DNA from: JAAGZL01 sp050291725
GTDB taxonomy: Bacteria; Pseudomonadota; Gammaproteobacteria; Chromatiales; Chromatiaceae
Assembly: GCA_050291725.1 (NCBI GenBank)
Contig: JBNKKH010000027.1
Coordinates: 1 to 64,000 of the forward strand
DNA length: 64,000 bases
Direction: 5' to 3'
The translations under genes were made by a program, and so were the position numbers. This document shows, piece by piece, positions 1-8,443 of this stretch (position 1 is the first letter of the stretch; each line of letters opens with the position of its first letter). The notes beneath the pieces are model-generated. The model had not been told where the DNA came from. It saw only the letters and a program-made list of their open reading frames with translations, and did no database searches.

Positions 1-16
1 TAAGGCTAAAAGCCCT

Positions 17-94
17 CGTCATCCCGGCGTATGCCGGGATCCAGAATGCTGGACGGTGCAATATTCCTGGATTCCGGCATACGCCGGAATGACG
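17..94. repeat. REPIN-like double palindrome
   Basis: Two arms in inverted orientation: cgtcatcccggcgtatgccg at the left, and its near-complement ending in cggaatgacg at the right. Each arm is itself palindromic around ccggc-n-gccgg. The two are separated by about 20 bases, giving a 78-bp element that can fold into a long cruciform. This is the form of dispersed REP doublets (REPINs) common between genes in gammaproteobacteria. It lies downstream of metE. No second copy of this exact element was seen in the window. Confidence 0.7.
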
Positions 95-209
95 AAAACC
101 TAGAACACCACCTTAAGTAAGTACCATTCGGGTCAGAGAGCTCTGTTGCCTAATGTTAGAAACAGTTGCTCCCTGACCTGTCTTTTTCGAGGCCCGTTTT
201 TTCGGTTTT

Positions 210-2519
210 TTATATTCTCCAACGCCTGCACTGACTATCGTTAGTTAGAGCTCTTAGGGCAGTAGCTGCGCTCACCATATTCTCCAACGCTTGTTCTGAC
301 TCTGGCCAGTCACGGGTTTTGAGGCCGCAGTCTGGATTGATCCAGAGTCGTTCTGCTGGAATGCGTTGCGCAGCCTTTTGCATTAGCTCCACTATCTGAT
401 CGGTCTCTGGCACATTGGGGGAGTGAATGTCATACACCCCTGGTCCTATTTCGTTGGGGTAGTGAAACCTATCAAACACATCCAATAGCTCCATGTCAGA
501 GCGGGAGGTTTCGATGGTGATCACATCGGCATCCATTGCGGCGATGGCCTCAATTATGTCATTGAATTCTGAGTAGCACATATGGGTATGGATCTGGGTG
601 GTGTCATCTACGCCTGATGCAGTAATACGAAAGGCCCGCACTGCCCATTCCAGGTATTTCTTCCAGGCAGACTTACGCAAGGGCAGCCCTTCGCGCAGTG
701 CCGCTTCATCAATCTGGATAATACCGATGCCTTCGCTCTCCAGATCATTAACCTCATCGCGCAGAGCCAGTGCTACCTGGAGACAGGTTTCTGCTTCCGG
801 CTGGTCGTTTCTCACAAACGACCAGTTGAGAATGGTAACCGGACCAGTGAGCATCCCCTTCATGGGTTTGTCGGTGAGGGATTGAGCGTATTTAATCCAC
901 TCCAGTGTCATGGGCTGAGGGCGGCTGACATCACCAAACAGGATGGGTGGTTTTACGCAACGTGATCCATAAGACTGAACCCAGCCATTTTCGGTAAAGG
1001 CGAAGCCCTCTAGCTGTTCGCCGAAATACTCTACCATGTCGTTGCGCTCTGCCTCGCCGTGTACTAGTACATCCAGACCAAGGGCTTCCTGCTTGCGCAC
1101 CACCAGTTCAATCTCATGCTGCATGCGCTTGGTATATTCAGACTGGTCTATTTGACCCTGTTTATACTCCCGTCGTGTACTGCGAATATCACTGGTCTGG
1201 GGGAATGAGCCAATGGTAGTGGTTGGGAATAGAGGCAGCTTAAATATGTTGCGCTGCTGCTCCGCCCTTTGAGAATAGTCGCTGTTGCGTCGCTCCATCT
1301 CTTCACTCACTGCTGCAACCCGTTTTCGCACTTCAGGGTTGCGCAGGCGTACCGAGGCGTTACGTGCTGCCAGGATGCAGCGCGAGGTTTCCAGCTCTAG
1401 TCGTACCAACTCCATTTTATCGCTCAGAACCTGTTTTAAGGTGGATAGCTCTTCCAGCTTTTGGGTTGCGAAGGCAAGCCAGGATTTCACCTCATTGTCT
1501 AGTTTTGTCTCATGCTTTAGATCAACCGGCACATGCAGCAGAGAGCAGGAAGGAGCCAGCCAAAGTCGATCACCCAGGCGCTCTTTTAGTTCAGAAAGCT
1601 GGGTGAATGCGGCATCAAGATCGGTACGCCAGATGTTACGTCCATCCACAATGCCAACAGAGAGCACTTTATAGGCTGGCAATTTATCCACTACAGTTGC
1701 CAACTCGTTGCCTGCACGTACAGCATCGATGTGCAGGCCGTCTACTGGCAGATTGCAGGCAACTGTCAGATTGTCTTCTAGAGGTCCAAAGTAGGTAGCT
1801 AGTAATCGCTTAAGCCCTGGGGTGTGCAGGCGATGATATACCGACTCGAAGGCGTTGCGCCACGCTCTGGGTAGATCCAGGGCAAGTATAGGTTCATCTA
1901 TCTGCACCCACTCAATACCCAGCTTTTTCAGGCGTTGCAGTATCTGGCCATAGACCGGCAGTAGCCGCTCCAGCAGAGTCAATTTATCAAAGTCGCCACC
2001 CTTAGTTTTGCCCAGCCACAGCCAGGTGAGAGGGCCAGGCAAGACCGGTTTAACTTTGAAGCCAAGCTGTTGCGCCTCGGCTATCTGGTCAAAGAGGCGC
2101 TCCGAAGATAGGGCGAAGGTTTGACCCTGTTCCAGCTCCGGCACTATGTAGTGATAGTTGGTATCGAACCATTTGGTCATCTCGCAAGCGGCCGCTGGGG
2201 TTCCGCTGGGTGCGCGTCCTCGCGCCATGCGGAAGTAGGTATCCAGATCGACATTGCCACCAGACCAACCAAAACGTGCTGGTACAGCACCTAGGGTTGT
2301 AGTGAGGTCGAGCATGGAGTCGTACCATGAGAAGTCTCCTACTGGTATTAGATCTACCCCTCGTTCTGCCTGGAGACGCCAGTGGCGTTCCCGGAGTTCG
2401 CGGCCGGTATCTTCTAGCTGTGCGGCATCAATATCTCCGCGCCAGTAAGCCTCTTGTGCCCGCTTTAGCTCCCGCTGAGCACCGATACGGGGGAATCCCA
2501 GATTGTGAAGAGTGGTCAT
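210..2519 (-). CDS. metE: Cobalamin-independent methionine synthase MetE
   Basis: Transfers the methyl group of 5-methyltetrahydropteroyltri-glutamate to homocysteine in the cytoplasm, the last step of methionine synthesis, without B12. The 769 residues compare with 753 in E. coli. The N-terminal half opens with TLHNLGFPRIGAQRELKRA. The catalytic C-terminal barrel carries the zinc/homocysteine site: HTHMCYSEF near residue 648 (His and Cys ligands), HGEAERNDMVEYFGE, and Cys about 731 in WINPDCGLKTRDW. The ATG at 2519 is preceded by AAGGAG at good spacing. Divergent from metR, its usual activator. The C-terminus carries about 13 extra residues that appear to come from a small tandem duplication at the 3' end of the gene. 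Confidence 0.97.
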   Translation of the reverse strand: MTTLHNLGFPRIGAQRELKRAQEAYWRGDIDAAQLEDTGRELRERHWRLQAERGVDLIPVGDFSWYDSMLDLTTTLGAVPARFGWSGGNVDLDTYFRMARGRAPSGTPAAACEMTKWFDTNYHYIVPELEQGQTFALSSERLFDQIAEAQQLGFKVKPVLPGPLTWLWLGKTKGGDFDKLTLLERLLPVYGQILQRLKKLGIEWVQIDEPILALDLPRAWRNAFESVYHRLHTPGLKRLLATYFGPLEDNLTVACNLPVDGLHIDAVRAGNELATVVDKLPAYKVLSVGIVDGRNIWRTDLDAAFTQLSELKERLGDRLWLAPSCSLLHVPVDLKHETKLDNEVKSWLAFATQKLEELSTLKQVLSDKMELVRLELETSRCILAARNASVRLRNPEVRKRVAAVSEEMERRNSDYSQRAEQQRNIFKLPLFPTTTIGSFPQTSDIRSTRREYKQGQIDQSEYTKRMQHEIELVVRKQEALGLDVLVHGEAERNDMVEYFGEQLEGFAFTENGWVQSYGSRCVKPPILFGDVSRPQPMTLEWIKYAQSLTDKPMKGMLTGPVTILNWSFVRNDQPEAETCLQVALALRDEVNDLESEGIGIIQIDEAALREGLPLRKSAWKKYLEWAVRAFRITASGVDDTTQIHTHMCYSEFNDIIEAIAAMDADVITIETSRSDMELLDVFDRFHYPNEIGPGVYDIHSPNVPETDQIVELMQKAAQRIPAERLWINPDCGLKTRDWPESEQALENMVSAATALRALTNDSQCRRWRI

Positions 2520-2589
2520 GCCTCTACTCCTTTCCGTTCAATAGATTGCGCGAAGTATGCATGGGGTTTAAAATTGAGTAAAACTAATA

Positions 2590-2606
2590 ATATTCATAAA
2601 GAATAT
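2590..2606. promoter_or_regulatory. Candidate MetR operator in metE–metR gap
   Basis: A perfect inverted repeat ATATTC-ATAAA-GAATAT lies in the short divergent spacer just upstream of the metR start. LysR-type proteins bind interrupted dyads of this kind, and MetR classically acts between metE and metR. It resembles but does not exactly match the enteric TGAA-n5-TTCA site, so assignment to MetR is inference from position. Confidence 0.45.
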
Positions 2607-2619
2607 GAGGAGAATATCT

Positions 2620-3510
2620 ATGTTTCTTGAGCTGCGGCATCTACGTAGTCTGTTGGCGATCCAGGAGACCGGGAATCTGGTGCGGGCATCTGAGAGGCTG
2701 CATGTGACCCAGTCGGCCCTGTCCCATCAGATCAAGGGGCTGGAACACCGCTTTGAAACTCCTCTGTTTCTGCGCAACAGCAAGCCGCTGCGGCTTACCC
2801 CGGCTGGGGAGAAGTTGATTGCGCTGGGGCAGCGGATTCTGCCGCAGGTGGAGAGCGTGGAGAAGGAGCTGGGACAGGTAGCACGAGGGGAGATGGGGCG
2901 ACTGCATATCGCCATTGAGTGTCACGCCTGTTTCGAGTGGCTGGCTCCGGTGCTGAGCCGTTATCGTCAACAGTGGCCCCAGGTAGAGGTGGATTTTCAT
3001 GTAGGCGTTAGCTTTGAAGCTCTGCCAGCGTTGCAGAAGGGTGAGGTGGATCTGGTTATTAGCTCTGACCCGGTTAAGCGGGATGATCTACAGTTTGAAG
3101 AGCTGTTTGAGTATGAGGCACTACTAGCCATGGCTCATGGGCATGTGTTGGCGCAGAAAAAACAGATTCGTCCCTCCGACTTGGCCCAGGAGACCCTAAT
3201 CACCTATCCGGTTAATCGCCAACGCCTGGATGTATTCAGCCGCTTTCTGCAACCAGCCGGGGTGGAGCCGGCAGCAGTGCGCCACTCAGAGCTGACCTCT
3301 GTGATTCTGTTGTTGGTTGCTAGTGGGCGTGGTGTTGCGGCACTGCCAGATTGGGTGATGCGGGAGGCAGCGCAGGCAGAGAGCCTGACCACAAAACCGC
3401 TGGGTCGCAATGGCCTAAAAGGAACTCTGTATGCCGCAGTACGCAGGAGCGATCACCAGCTGGGTTATGTGCAGGATTTTATCGATATGGCCCGCATGGG
3501 TAAGGGATAG
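2620..3510 (+). CDS. metR: LysR-type transcriptional regulator MetR
   Basis: Homocysteine-responsive LysR-family activator of methionine genes. The 296 residues start with a winged helix-turn-helix (about 1–62; VTQSALSHQIKGLEHRF is the recognition helix region), followed by the periplasmic-binding-protein-like effector domain. The MetR-typical stretch IAIECHACFEWLAPVL lies near residue 95. The ATG at 2620 is chosen over one five codons upstream because GAGGAG sits 7 bases before it. Transcribed divergently from metE, the classic metE–metR arrangement, which supports MetR over a generic LysR assignment. Confidence 0.93.
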   Translation: MFLELRHLRSLLAIQETGNLVRASERLHVTQSALSHQIKGLEHRFETPLFLRNSKPLRLTPAGEKLIALGQRILPQVESVEKELGQVARGEMGRLHIAIECHACFEWLAPVLSRYRQQWPQVEVDFHVGVSFEALPALQKGEVDLVISSDPVKRDDLQFEELFEYEALLAMAHGHVLAQKKQIRPSDLAQETLITYPVNRQRLDVFSRFLQPAGVEPAAVRHSELTSVILLLVASGRGVAALPDWVMREAAQAESLTTKPLGRNGLKGTLYAAVRRSDHQLGYVQDFIDMARMGKG

Positions 3511-3524
3511 TAAGCAGATACTTC

Positions 3525-3588
3525 AGTAGTAGCCCGCCCCTGGGCGACTTTTTCTATTTCATATCGCCCAGGGGGCTGGGCTCCTACA
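3525..3588. repeat. Dispersed hairpin repeat, copy 1
   Basis: GTAGTAGCCCgcCCCTGGGCGA and its inverted counterpart ending GGGCTCCTAC form a long stem downstream of metR, with a T-rich loop. It could end metR transcription. A related but more decayed element lies at about 50695–50765, so this is a dispersed palindromic repeat family and not a simple terminator. Confidence 0.6.
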
Positions 3589-3689
3589 TTGGTCTGAATG
3601 GCGCTTAGAGCAGTATCACAGAGCAATAAATGATGGTTGCTATTTAGCTTTTTGTTCGGTATCTTGTGCTCACGCTTCGATATAAACAC

Positions 3690-3880
3690 TATATGTTGTG
3701 TTTGTATAAACAGGGAACCCGGTGTGAATCCGGGACTGTCGCGCAGCGGTATAGGGGAACGAAGGCTACATTTGGCACTGTCCACGCGGATGGGAAGCCG
3801 TAGCCCAAGGAGAATCAATAGTAGTGATTCAAGCCCCCAAGTCCGAATACCTGTCGAAGTGGGAATCCAACAGATTCCAT
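3690..3880 (+). ncRNA. Cobalamin (adenosylcobalamin-type) riboswitch
   Basis: The leader of nrdA contains the ordered conserved blocks of a B12 riboswitch: ACAGGGAACCCGGTGTGAAT then CCGGGACTGTCGCGC (about 3709–3745), GGCACTG (near 3774), a GGATGGGAAGCCGTAGCCC block (near 3788), and the B12 box AAGTCCGAATACCTGTCG at 3839–3856. Binding of a cobalamin should shut down the gene downstream. It stands directly ahead of nrdAB on the same strand, so the likely logic is repression of the B12-independent reductase when B12 is available. Boundaries are approximate. Confidence 0.9.
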
Positions 3881-3960
3881 GCCGGGCCTCGCGTCAAGGT
3901 CACTGGTAGGAGAGGGACAGTTCCCGCTGATTTACCAATCTCCCACCCCTGATTTTCGCA

Positions 3961-3995
3961 GGCCCCCCAATTTTAAAGAAAAACCACTGGGGGCC
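3961..3995 (+). promoter_or_regulatory. Start-site hairpin (riboswitch expression platform)
   Basis: GGCCCCC at 3961–3967 pairs with GGGGGCC at 3989–3995. The second arm holds the only purine-rich, ribosome-binding-like block ahead of the nrdA ATG at 3998. Folding would hide the start region. There is no T-tract, so control of translation is more likely than transcription termination. The link to the riboswitch is inferred from position. Confidence 0.6.
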
Positions 3996-3997
3996 AT

Positions 3998-6832
3998 ATG
4001 CACACAGAACAGTCCAATCTACAGGCGGCCAGTTTGGCGCCGCAAGCAGCAAATACCACCTTTGCTGTTGAGAGTAAAATCGAAATACCCAATCAGTATG
4101 AGGTGATCCGCCGCAACGGCAAGATGACCAATTTTGATATATCCAAAATTCAGATTGCCGTGATCAAGGCGTTCCTGGCGGTGGAGGGTGGCCAGGCCGC
4201 TGCTTCGCGCCGTATTCACGACAGTGTGGAAGAGCTTGCCCGTCAGGTAGCCGCTGCTCTGTTCCGGCGTCTACCCGATGGCGGCACTCTGCATATAGAA
4301 GAGATTCAGGATCAGGTGGAGCTGGCTCTGATGCGCAATGGTCACCACAAGGTTGCTCGCGCCTATGTGCTTTACCGTGAACAGCGGGCCCAGCAGCGTG
4401 CTGCAGAGAGCCCAGAGGAGGAGACTCCAGCGCCCACACTACATCTGACCAATTCTGACGGTAGCAGAGCCGTGCTAGATGTATCCCAACTTGAGCAGAT
4501 AATCACCGATGCCTGCGCCGGACTGAATGGGGTGGAGGCTGATGCGGTGTTTAAACAGGCCATGTCTAACCTCTATGACGGTATTCCCGCGGGCGATGTA
4601 GGCAGCGCCATGATGTTGGGGGCACGGGTGTTGATTGAACAGGATCCGAACTACAGCTTTGTAGCAGCTCGCCTCCTGCTTCATGGCCTGCGAGGGGAGT
4701 TGCTGTCCCTGCTTAGTGAAGCTGGGCTACAGCCGCAGGCCGTGGAGCCGGAGGCACTCTACCGGGAAATGTTTGCAGACGCTGTACGTCATGCCATAGA
4801 GCTGGAACTGCTGGATCCAGAACTTGGTAACTTTGATCTGGAACGCTTGGGCGAGGCCCTGCAGCCAGAGCGCGACCGTCAGTTCACCTACCTGGGTCTG
4901 CAGACCCTGTATGACCGCTATTTTCTCCACAGCAACGAGCGTCGTATGGAGCTGCCTCAGGGCTTTTTCATGCGCGTAGCTATGGGCCTGGCTATCAATG
5001 AGGTGGACCGGGAGGCGCGGGCCATCGAATTTTATAATCTGTTGTCATCTTTCGATTTCATGAGCTCAACTCCTACCCTGTTTAACAGCGGTACCCTGCG
5101 CCCCCAACTCTCATCCTGCTATCTCACTACAGTTCCGGACGACCTGAATGGCATCTACGGCGCTATCCGTGATAACGCCCTGCTGTCTAAATTTGCCGGC
5201 GGCCTGGGCAACGACTGGACCCGGGTGCGTGGCTTGGGCGCACATATAAAGAGTACCAACGGTAAGTCTCAGGGGGTGGTGCCATTTCTTAAGGTGGCTA
5301 ACGACACTGCGGTGGCGGTGAATCAAGGCGGCAAACGCAAAGGGGCGGTGTGTGCCTATCTGGAAAGTTGGCATATTGATATCGAAGAGTTTCTAGACCT
5401 ACGCAAGAATACCGGCGATGAGCGTCGCCGCACCCACGATATGAACACCGCCAACTGGATTCCGGACCTGTTCATGCAAAGAGTGACAGAGGAGGGGGAG
5501 TGGACCCTGTTCTCTCCTGATGAGGTGCCGGAGTTGCATGACCTCACTGGTCAGGCTTTCCGTGAAAAATATGAAATGTATGAGGCGTTGGCCGACCAGG
5601 GTCAGATCAGAGTGTGGAAACGCCTGCCGGCATTGACTCTGTGGCGCAAGATGTTGGGGCAGCTGTTTGAGACTGGACATCCATGGATTACCTTTAAAGA
5701 CGCCTGCAATCTGCGTTATACCAACCAGCATATGGGGGTGGTGCACAGCTCCAATCTCTGTACGGAAATCACCCTGCATAGCAACGATCGAGAGATAGCG
5801 GTATGTAATTTGGGATCAGTTAATCTGTCCGCCCATGTGACTGCGGATGGACTGGACTTAGCCAAGCTGGAGCGCACCGTCACTACCGCCATGCGCATGC
5901 TGGATAATGTTATCGACTATAACTACTACAGCGTGCCCCAGGCGCGTAACTCCAATCTGCGGCATCGTCCGGTTGGTATGGGGTTGATGGGGTTTCAAGA
6001 TGCACTGTATAAACTGGATATGGCCTACGCCTCTGAACAGGCAGTGGAGTTTGCTGATCGCTCTATGGAGGCGCTCTCCTATTTCGCTATCCAGGCCTCT
6101 ACCGAATTGGCAGAGGAGCGTGGCTGCTACTCTAGCTATCCTGGGTCGCTCTGGAGTCGTGGTGTTTTACCCATAGACTCTTTGCAACTGCTGCGGGAAC
6201 AGCGCGGCGGTTTTGTGGAGCTGGATGAGTCCACCACCATGGAGTGGGACAACCTGCGGGAGCGGGTAAAAAGCGTGGGGATGCGTAACTCCAACTGTCT
6301 GGCTATCGCACCTACCGCTACCATCTCCAATATCTGTGGTGTCTCTCAATCTATAGAACCCACCTATCAGAACCTGTTTGTTAAATCTAATCTCTCTGGG
6401 GAGTTCACCGTGGTCAATCCGCATCTGGTGCGGGAGCTGAAGGAGCAGGGCATGTGGGATGCGGTGATGGTGAATGATCTTAAATATTTTGATGGCTCAG
6501 TGGCTGCTATTGACCGGGTGCCGCCAGAGCTGCAACAGAAATACGCATGTGCCTTTGAGATAGATTCGCGCTGGTTGATTGAAGCGGCCGCCCGACGCCA
6601 GAAGTGGATTGATCAGGCTCAGTCTCTCAATCTCTATTTGGCCGAGCCTAGCGGCGCTAGGCTGGACAACCTGTTCAAGCTGGCCTGGGTGCGTGGTCTC
6701 AAGACTACCTACTATCTGCGTACCCTAGGGGCCACCCATGTGGAGAAGACAGCAGCCGAAACGCCTCAAGGTGAAGATGCAGCGGCCAAGGCCTGCTCCA
6801 TACTTGATCCTGAATGCGAAGCCTGTCAATAA
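3998..6832 (+). CDS. nrdA: Class Ia ribonucleoside-diphosphate reductase, alpha subunit
   Basis: Catalytic subunit that reduces ribonucleoside diphosphates to deoxy forms together with NrdB. The protein has 944 residues. Two ATP-cone domains appear to be present (about 30–125 and about 145–235), followed by the ten-stranded barrel. Visible active-site elements are the redox Cys in QLSSCYLT (about 374), the NLCTE loop with the thiyl-radical Cys (about 588), the tyrosine pair in TTYYLRTLG, and a C-terminal cysteine pair in the tail ECEACQ, which passes electrons from thioredoxin or glutaredoxin. Preceded by a cobalamin riboswitch; nrdB follows 14 bases downstream. Two ATP cones would allow more elaborate allosteric control than the single-cone enzyme. 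Confidence 0.96.
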   Translation: MHTEQSNLQAASLAPQAANTTFAVESKIEIPNQYEVIRRNGKMTNFDISKIQIAVIKAFLAVEGGQAAASRRIHDSVEELARQVAAALFRRLPDGGTLHIEEIQDQVELALMRNGHHKVARAYVLYREQRAQQRAAESPEEETPAPTLHLTNSDGSRAVLDVSQLEQIITDACAGLNGVEADAVFKQAMSNLYDGIPAGDVGSAMMLGARVLIEQDPNYSFVAARLLLHGLRGELLSLLSEAGLQPQAVEPEALYREMFADAVRHAIELELLDPELGNFDLERLGEALQPERDRQFTYLGLQTLYDRYFLHSNERRMELPQGFFMRVAMGLAINEVDREARAIEFYNLLSSFDFMSSTPTLFNSGTLRPQLSSCYLTTVPDDLNGIYGAIRDNALLSKFAGGLGNDWTRVRGLGAHIKSTNGKSQGVVPFLKVANDTAVAVNQGGKRKGAVCAYLESWHIDIEEFLDLRKNTGDERRRTHDMNTANWIPDLFMQRVTEEGEWTLFSPDEVPELHDLTGQAFREKYEMYEALADQGQIRVWKRLPALTLWRKMLGQLFETGHPWITFKDACNLRYTNQHMGVVHSSNLCTEITLHSNDREIAVCNLGSVNLSAHVTADGLDLAKLERTVTTAMRMLDNVIDYNYYSVPQARNSNLRHRPVGMGLMGFQDALYKLDMAYASEQAVEFADRSMEALSYFAIQASTELAEERGCYSSYPGSLWSRGVLPIDSLQLLREQRGGFVELDESTTMEWDNLRERVKSVGMRNSNCLAIAPTATISNICGVSQSIEPTYQNLFVKSNLSGEFTVVNPHLVRELKEQGMWDAVMVNDLKYFDGSVAAIDRVPPELQQKYACAFEIDSRWLIEAAARRQKWIDQAQSLNLYLAEPSGARLDNLFKLAWVRGLKTTYYLRTLGATHVEKTAAETPQGEDAAAKACSILDPECEACQ

Positions 6833-6846
6833 CAAGGAGAAGAGAT

Positions 6847-7968
6847 ATGTATAACTGGGACAATCCACTGAGTAGCAGCCAGCAGTCACAGCCAACAGCG
6901 AATAGTGAGGCCGAGCCAGCGGTAATTCAGCAGGCTCTACACGAGATGCCTGTAGGAGAAGGGGCAGCGCCGGTTAATGCCGATGATAAACGGGTGGTGA
7001 ACGGACTTGCCGATATTAACCAGCTGGCACCCTTCAAGTATCCATGGGCTTGGGAGTTCTTCCTCAACGCCAACAAGAACCACTGGACGCCTTTAGATAT
7101 CAATATGGCCCAAGACCTACAGGACTATCATCACAAGCTGACTCCAACTGAACTGCATGTGTATGAGAATGTGTTGGCCTATCTGACTACATCTGACATC
7201 TTGGCCATGCGTAACATCGGTTTGGCTGTAATGGAGAAGATGAGTGCGCCGGAGTTGCAGATCTATCAGGCGCGTCAAGTGTATGAGGAGGCGCTGCACA
7301 CCTGGACCTATCAGCACTGCATCGAGACCATTGGCTTGGATCAGGGGGAGGTATATAACCGCTACCGGGTGGTGCCGGAGATCAATACCAAGATAGATAT
7401 CACCAATCGGCGCTTGAGCTCTATCCTGCGGCCCGATATTGACCTGAGTGACCGTGATGAGCTGGAGAACTTTGTCCAGGCCTATCTGTTTTTCGCGGCG
7501 GTGTTTGAGGGGTGCTGGTTCTATAACGGCTTCAGCCCCATTTTTGCCCTGCAGCGCCGCGGTCTAATGAAGGGGACCGCCGAGCAGCTACAGTACATTA
7601 TGCGGGATGAGGTGCTGCACGCCAGCTTTGGTATTCGTGTGGTTAAACAGATATTGCAGGAGGAGAATGTCTCTCTTGATCCCAAGGCGCTACGTGAAAT
7701 GTGGGACGAGACCGAAGCGGCAGAGGCCGGCTATGCCAGCTATATTCTGCGCGATCCCATCCTCGGCTATTCGGCGGAGGACCATGTGGCCCAGTTCCGT
7801 TACATTGCTAACCGTCGCGCCCGGCAGTTGGGAGTGGAGGAGCCGTTCCCGGGAGCAGTCTGTACTCTGCCCTGGTTAGATGAGCAGGCCAATATCCGTA
7901 AGGAGAAGAATTTCTTCGAGACTCGGGTGACGGAGTACCAGACTGGAAGTGTGCTGAGTTGGGACTAG
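6847..7968 (+). CDS. nrdB: Class Ia ribonucleotide reductase, beta subunit
   Basis: Small subunit that holds the diiron centre and tyrosyl radical needed by NrdA. The 373 residues show the ligand pattern in order: Asp in LTTSDILAMRN, ExxHxxxY in EEALHTWTY (the Tyr fits the radical position), Glu in VFEGCWFYNGF, and ExxH in RDEVLHASFG. The ATG at 6847 is preceded by AAGGAG 6–7 bases upstream. A start 11 codons earlier would overlap nrdA and lacks such a site. The C-terminal tail (TEYQTGSVLSWD) is the part that docks onto NrdA in this family. Cotranscribed with nrdA, so under the same B12 riboswitch if control affects the transcript. Confidence 0.95.
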   Translation: MYNWDNPLSSSQQSQPTANSEAEPAVIQQALHEMPVGEGAAPVNADDKRVVNGLADINQLAPFKYPWAWEFFLNANKNHWTPLDINMAQDLQDYHHKLTPTELHVYENVLAYLTTSDILAMRNIGLAVMEKMSAPELQIYQARQVYEEALHTWTYQHCIETIGLDQGEVYNRYRVVPEINTKIDITNRRLSSILRPDIDLSDRDELENFVQAYLFFAAVFEGCWFYNGFSPIFALQRRGLMKGTAEQLQYIMRDEVLHASFGIRVVKQILQEENVSLDPKALREMWDETEAAEAGYASYILRDPILGYSAEDHVAQFRYIANRRARQLGVEEPFPGAVCTLPWLDEQANIRKEKNFFETRVTEYQTGSVLSWD

Positions 7969-8157
7969 ATATGCTCCAATCCAATCTCTCGTGGTTTGGG
8001 GCGGCTCAGCAGGTGGGTTAAATTTACAAAAATTTATATTCAAATGAACTTTCACAAGGTATCCATGTCGTACTTTGCAGTTAGAGGAAAAAAATCGTTT
8101 CCACCACATTCGATAGCTGTTTTTTCTGACTTCCCTACAGACGTCAAGTCTGACTTA

Positions 8158-8191
8158 CCGGCACCATCTTGGATGGAGCCGGTTTTTTTTT
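8158..8191 (+). terminator. Rho-independent terminator after nrdAB
   Basis: Stem CCGGC-A-CCATC with loop TTG and return GATGG-A-GCCGG, followed by nine T residues. A strong intrinsic terminator about 190 bases beyond nrdB. No convincing gene lies between nrdB and this stem. Confidence 0.88.
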
Positions 8192-8223
8192 GCCCAAATA
8201 GTGGGCATTATCTCCACGCAAAA

Positions 8224-8238
8224 GCACCTATACGGTGC
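8224..8238. promoter_or_regulatory. NtrC-type binding site
   Basis: GCACC-TATAC-GGTGC is a perfect dyad matching the NtrC enhancer consensus GCAC-n7-GTGC. It lies about 65 bases upstream of a sigma-54-like promoter and ahead of the ammonium transporter gene, the expected place for nitrogen control. Confidence 0.7.
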
Positions 8239-8301
8239 GCATACTGCCGTGATTTAGGTTTAAATATATTTAACTAATTGTAAATACAGGAAAAATAAAA
8301 G

Positions 8302-8317
8302 GGGCATGAATAGTGCA
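8302..8317 (+). promoter_or_regulatory. Sigma-54 promoter of amt
   Basis: GGGCAT-GAATA-GTGCA keeps the invariant GG (8303–8304) and GC (8315–8316) of the -24/-12 promoter with exactly ten bases between them (consensus TGGCAC-n5-TTGCA). It is placed 127 bases ahead of the amt start, with an NtrC-like dyad upstream. Confidence 0.65.
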
Positions 8318-8443
8318 TGATTTTTCTGGATGTCTGCTTCTGATTGCTGCAAATGCCTGCAAACAGTGCGTAATTAGATTATTAAAATAACAATTCCGCC
8401 GTTTTGGTGCGCGAATGATCGATTTATCTTGGAGATTTTAGAA

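Noticed and set aside
7996..8277. 93-codon frame after nrdB, where a ferredoxin gene is sometimes found
   Set aside because: It contains no Cys pattern of a 2Fe-2S protein and runs through the terminator, the NtrC site and the upstream region of amt.
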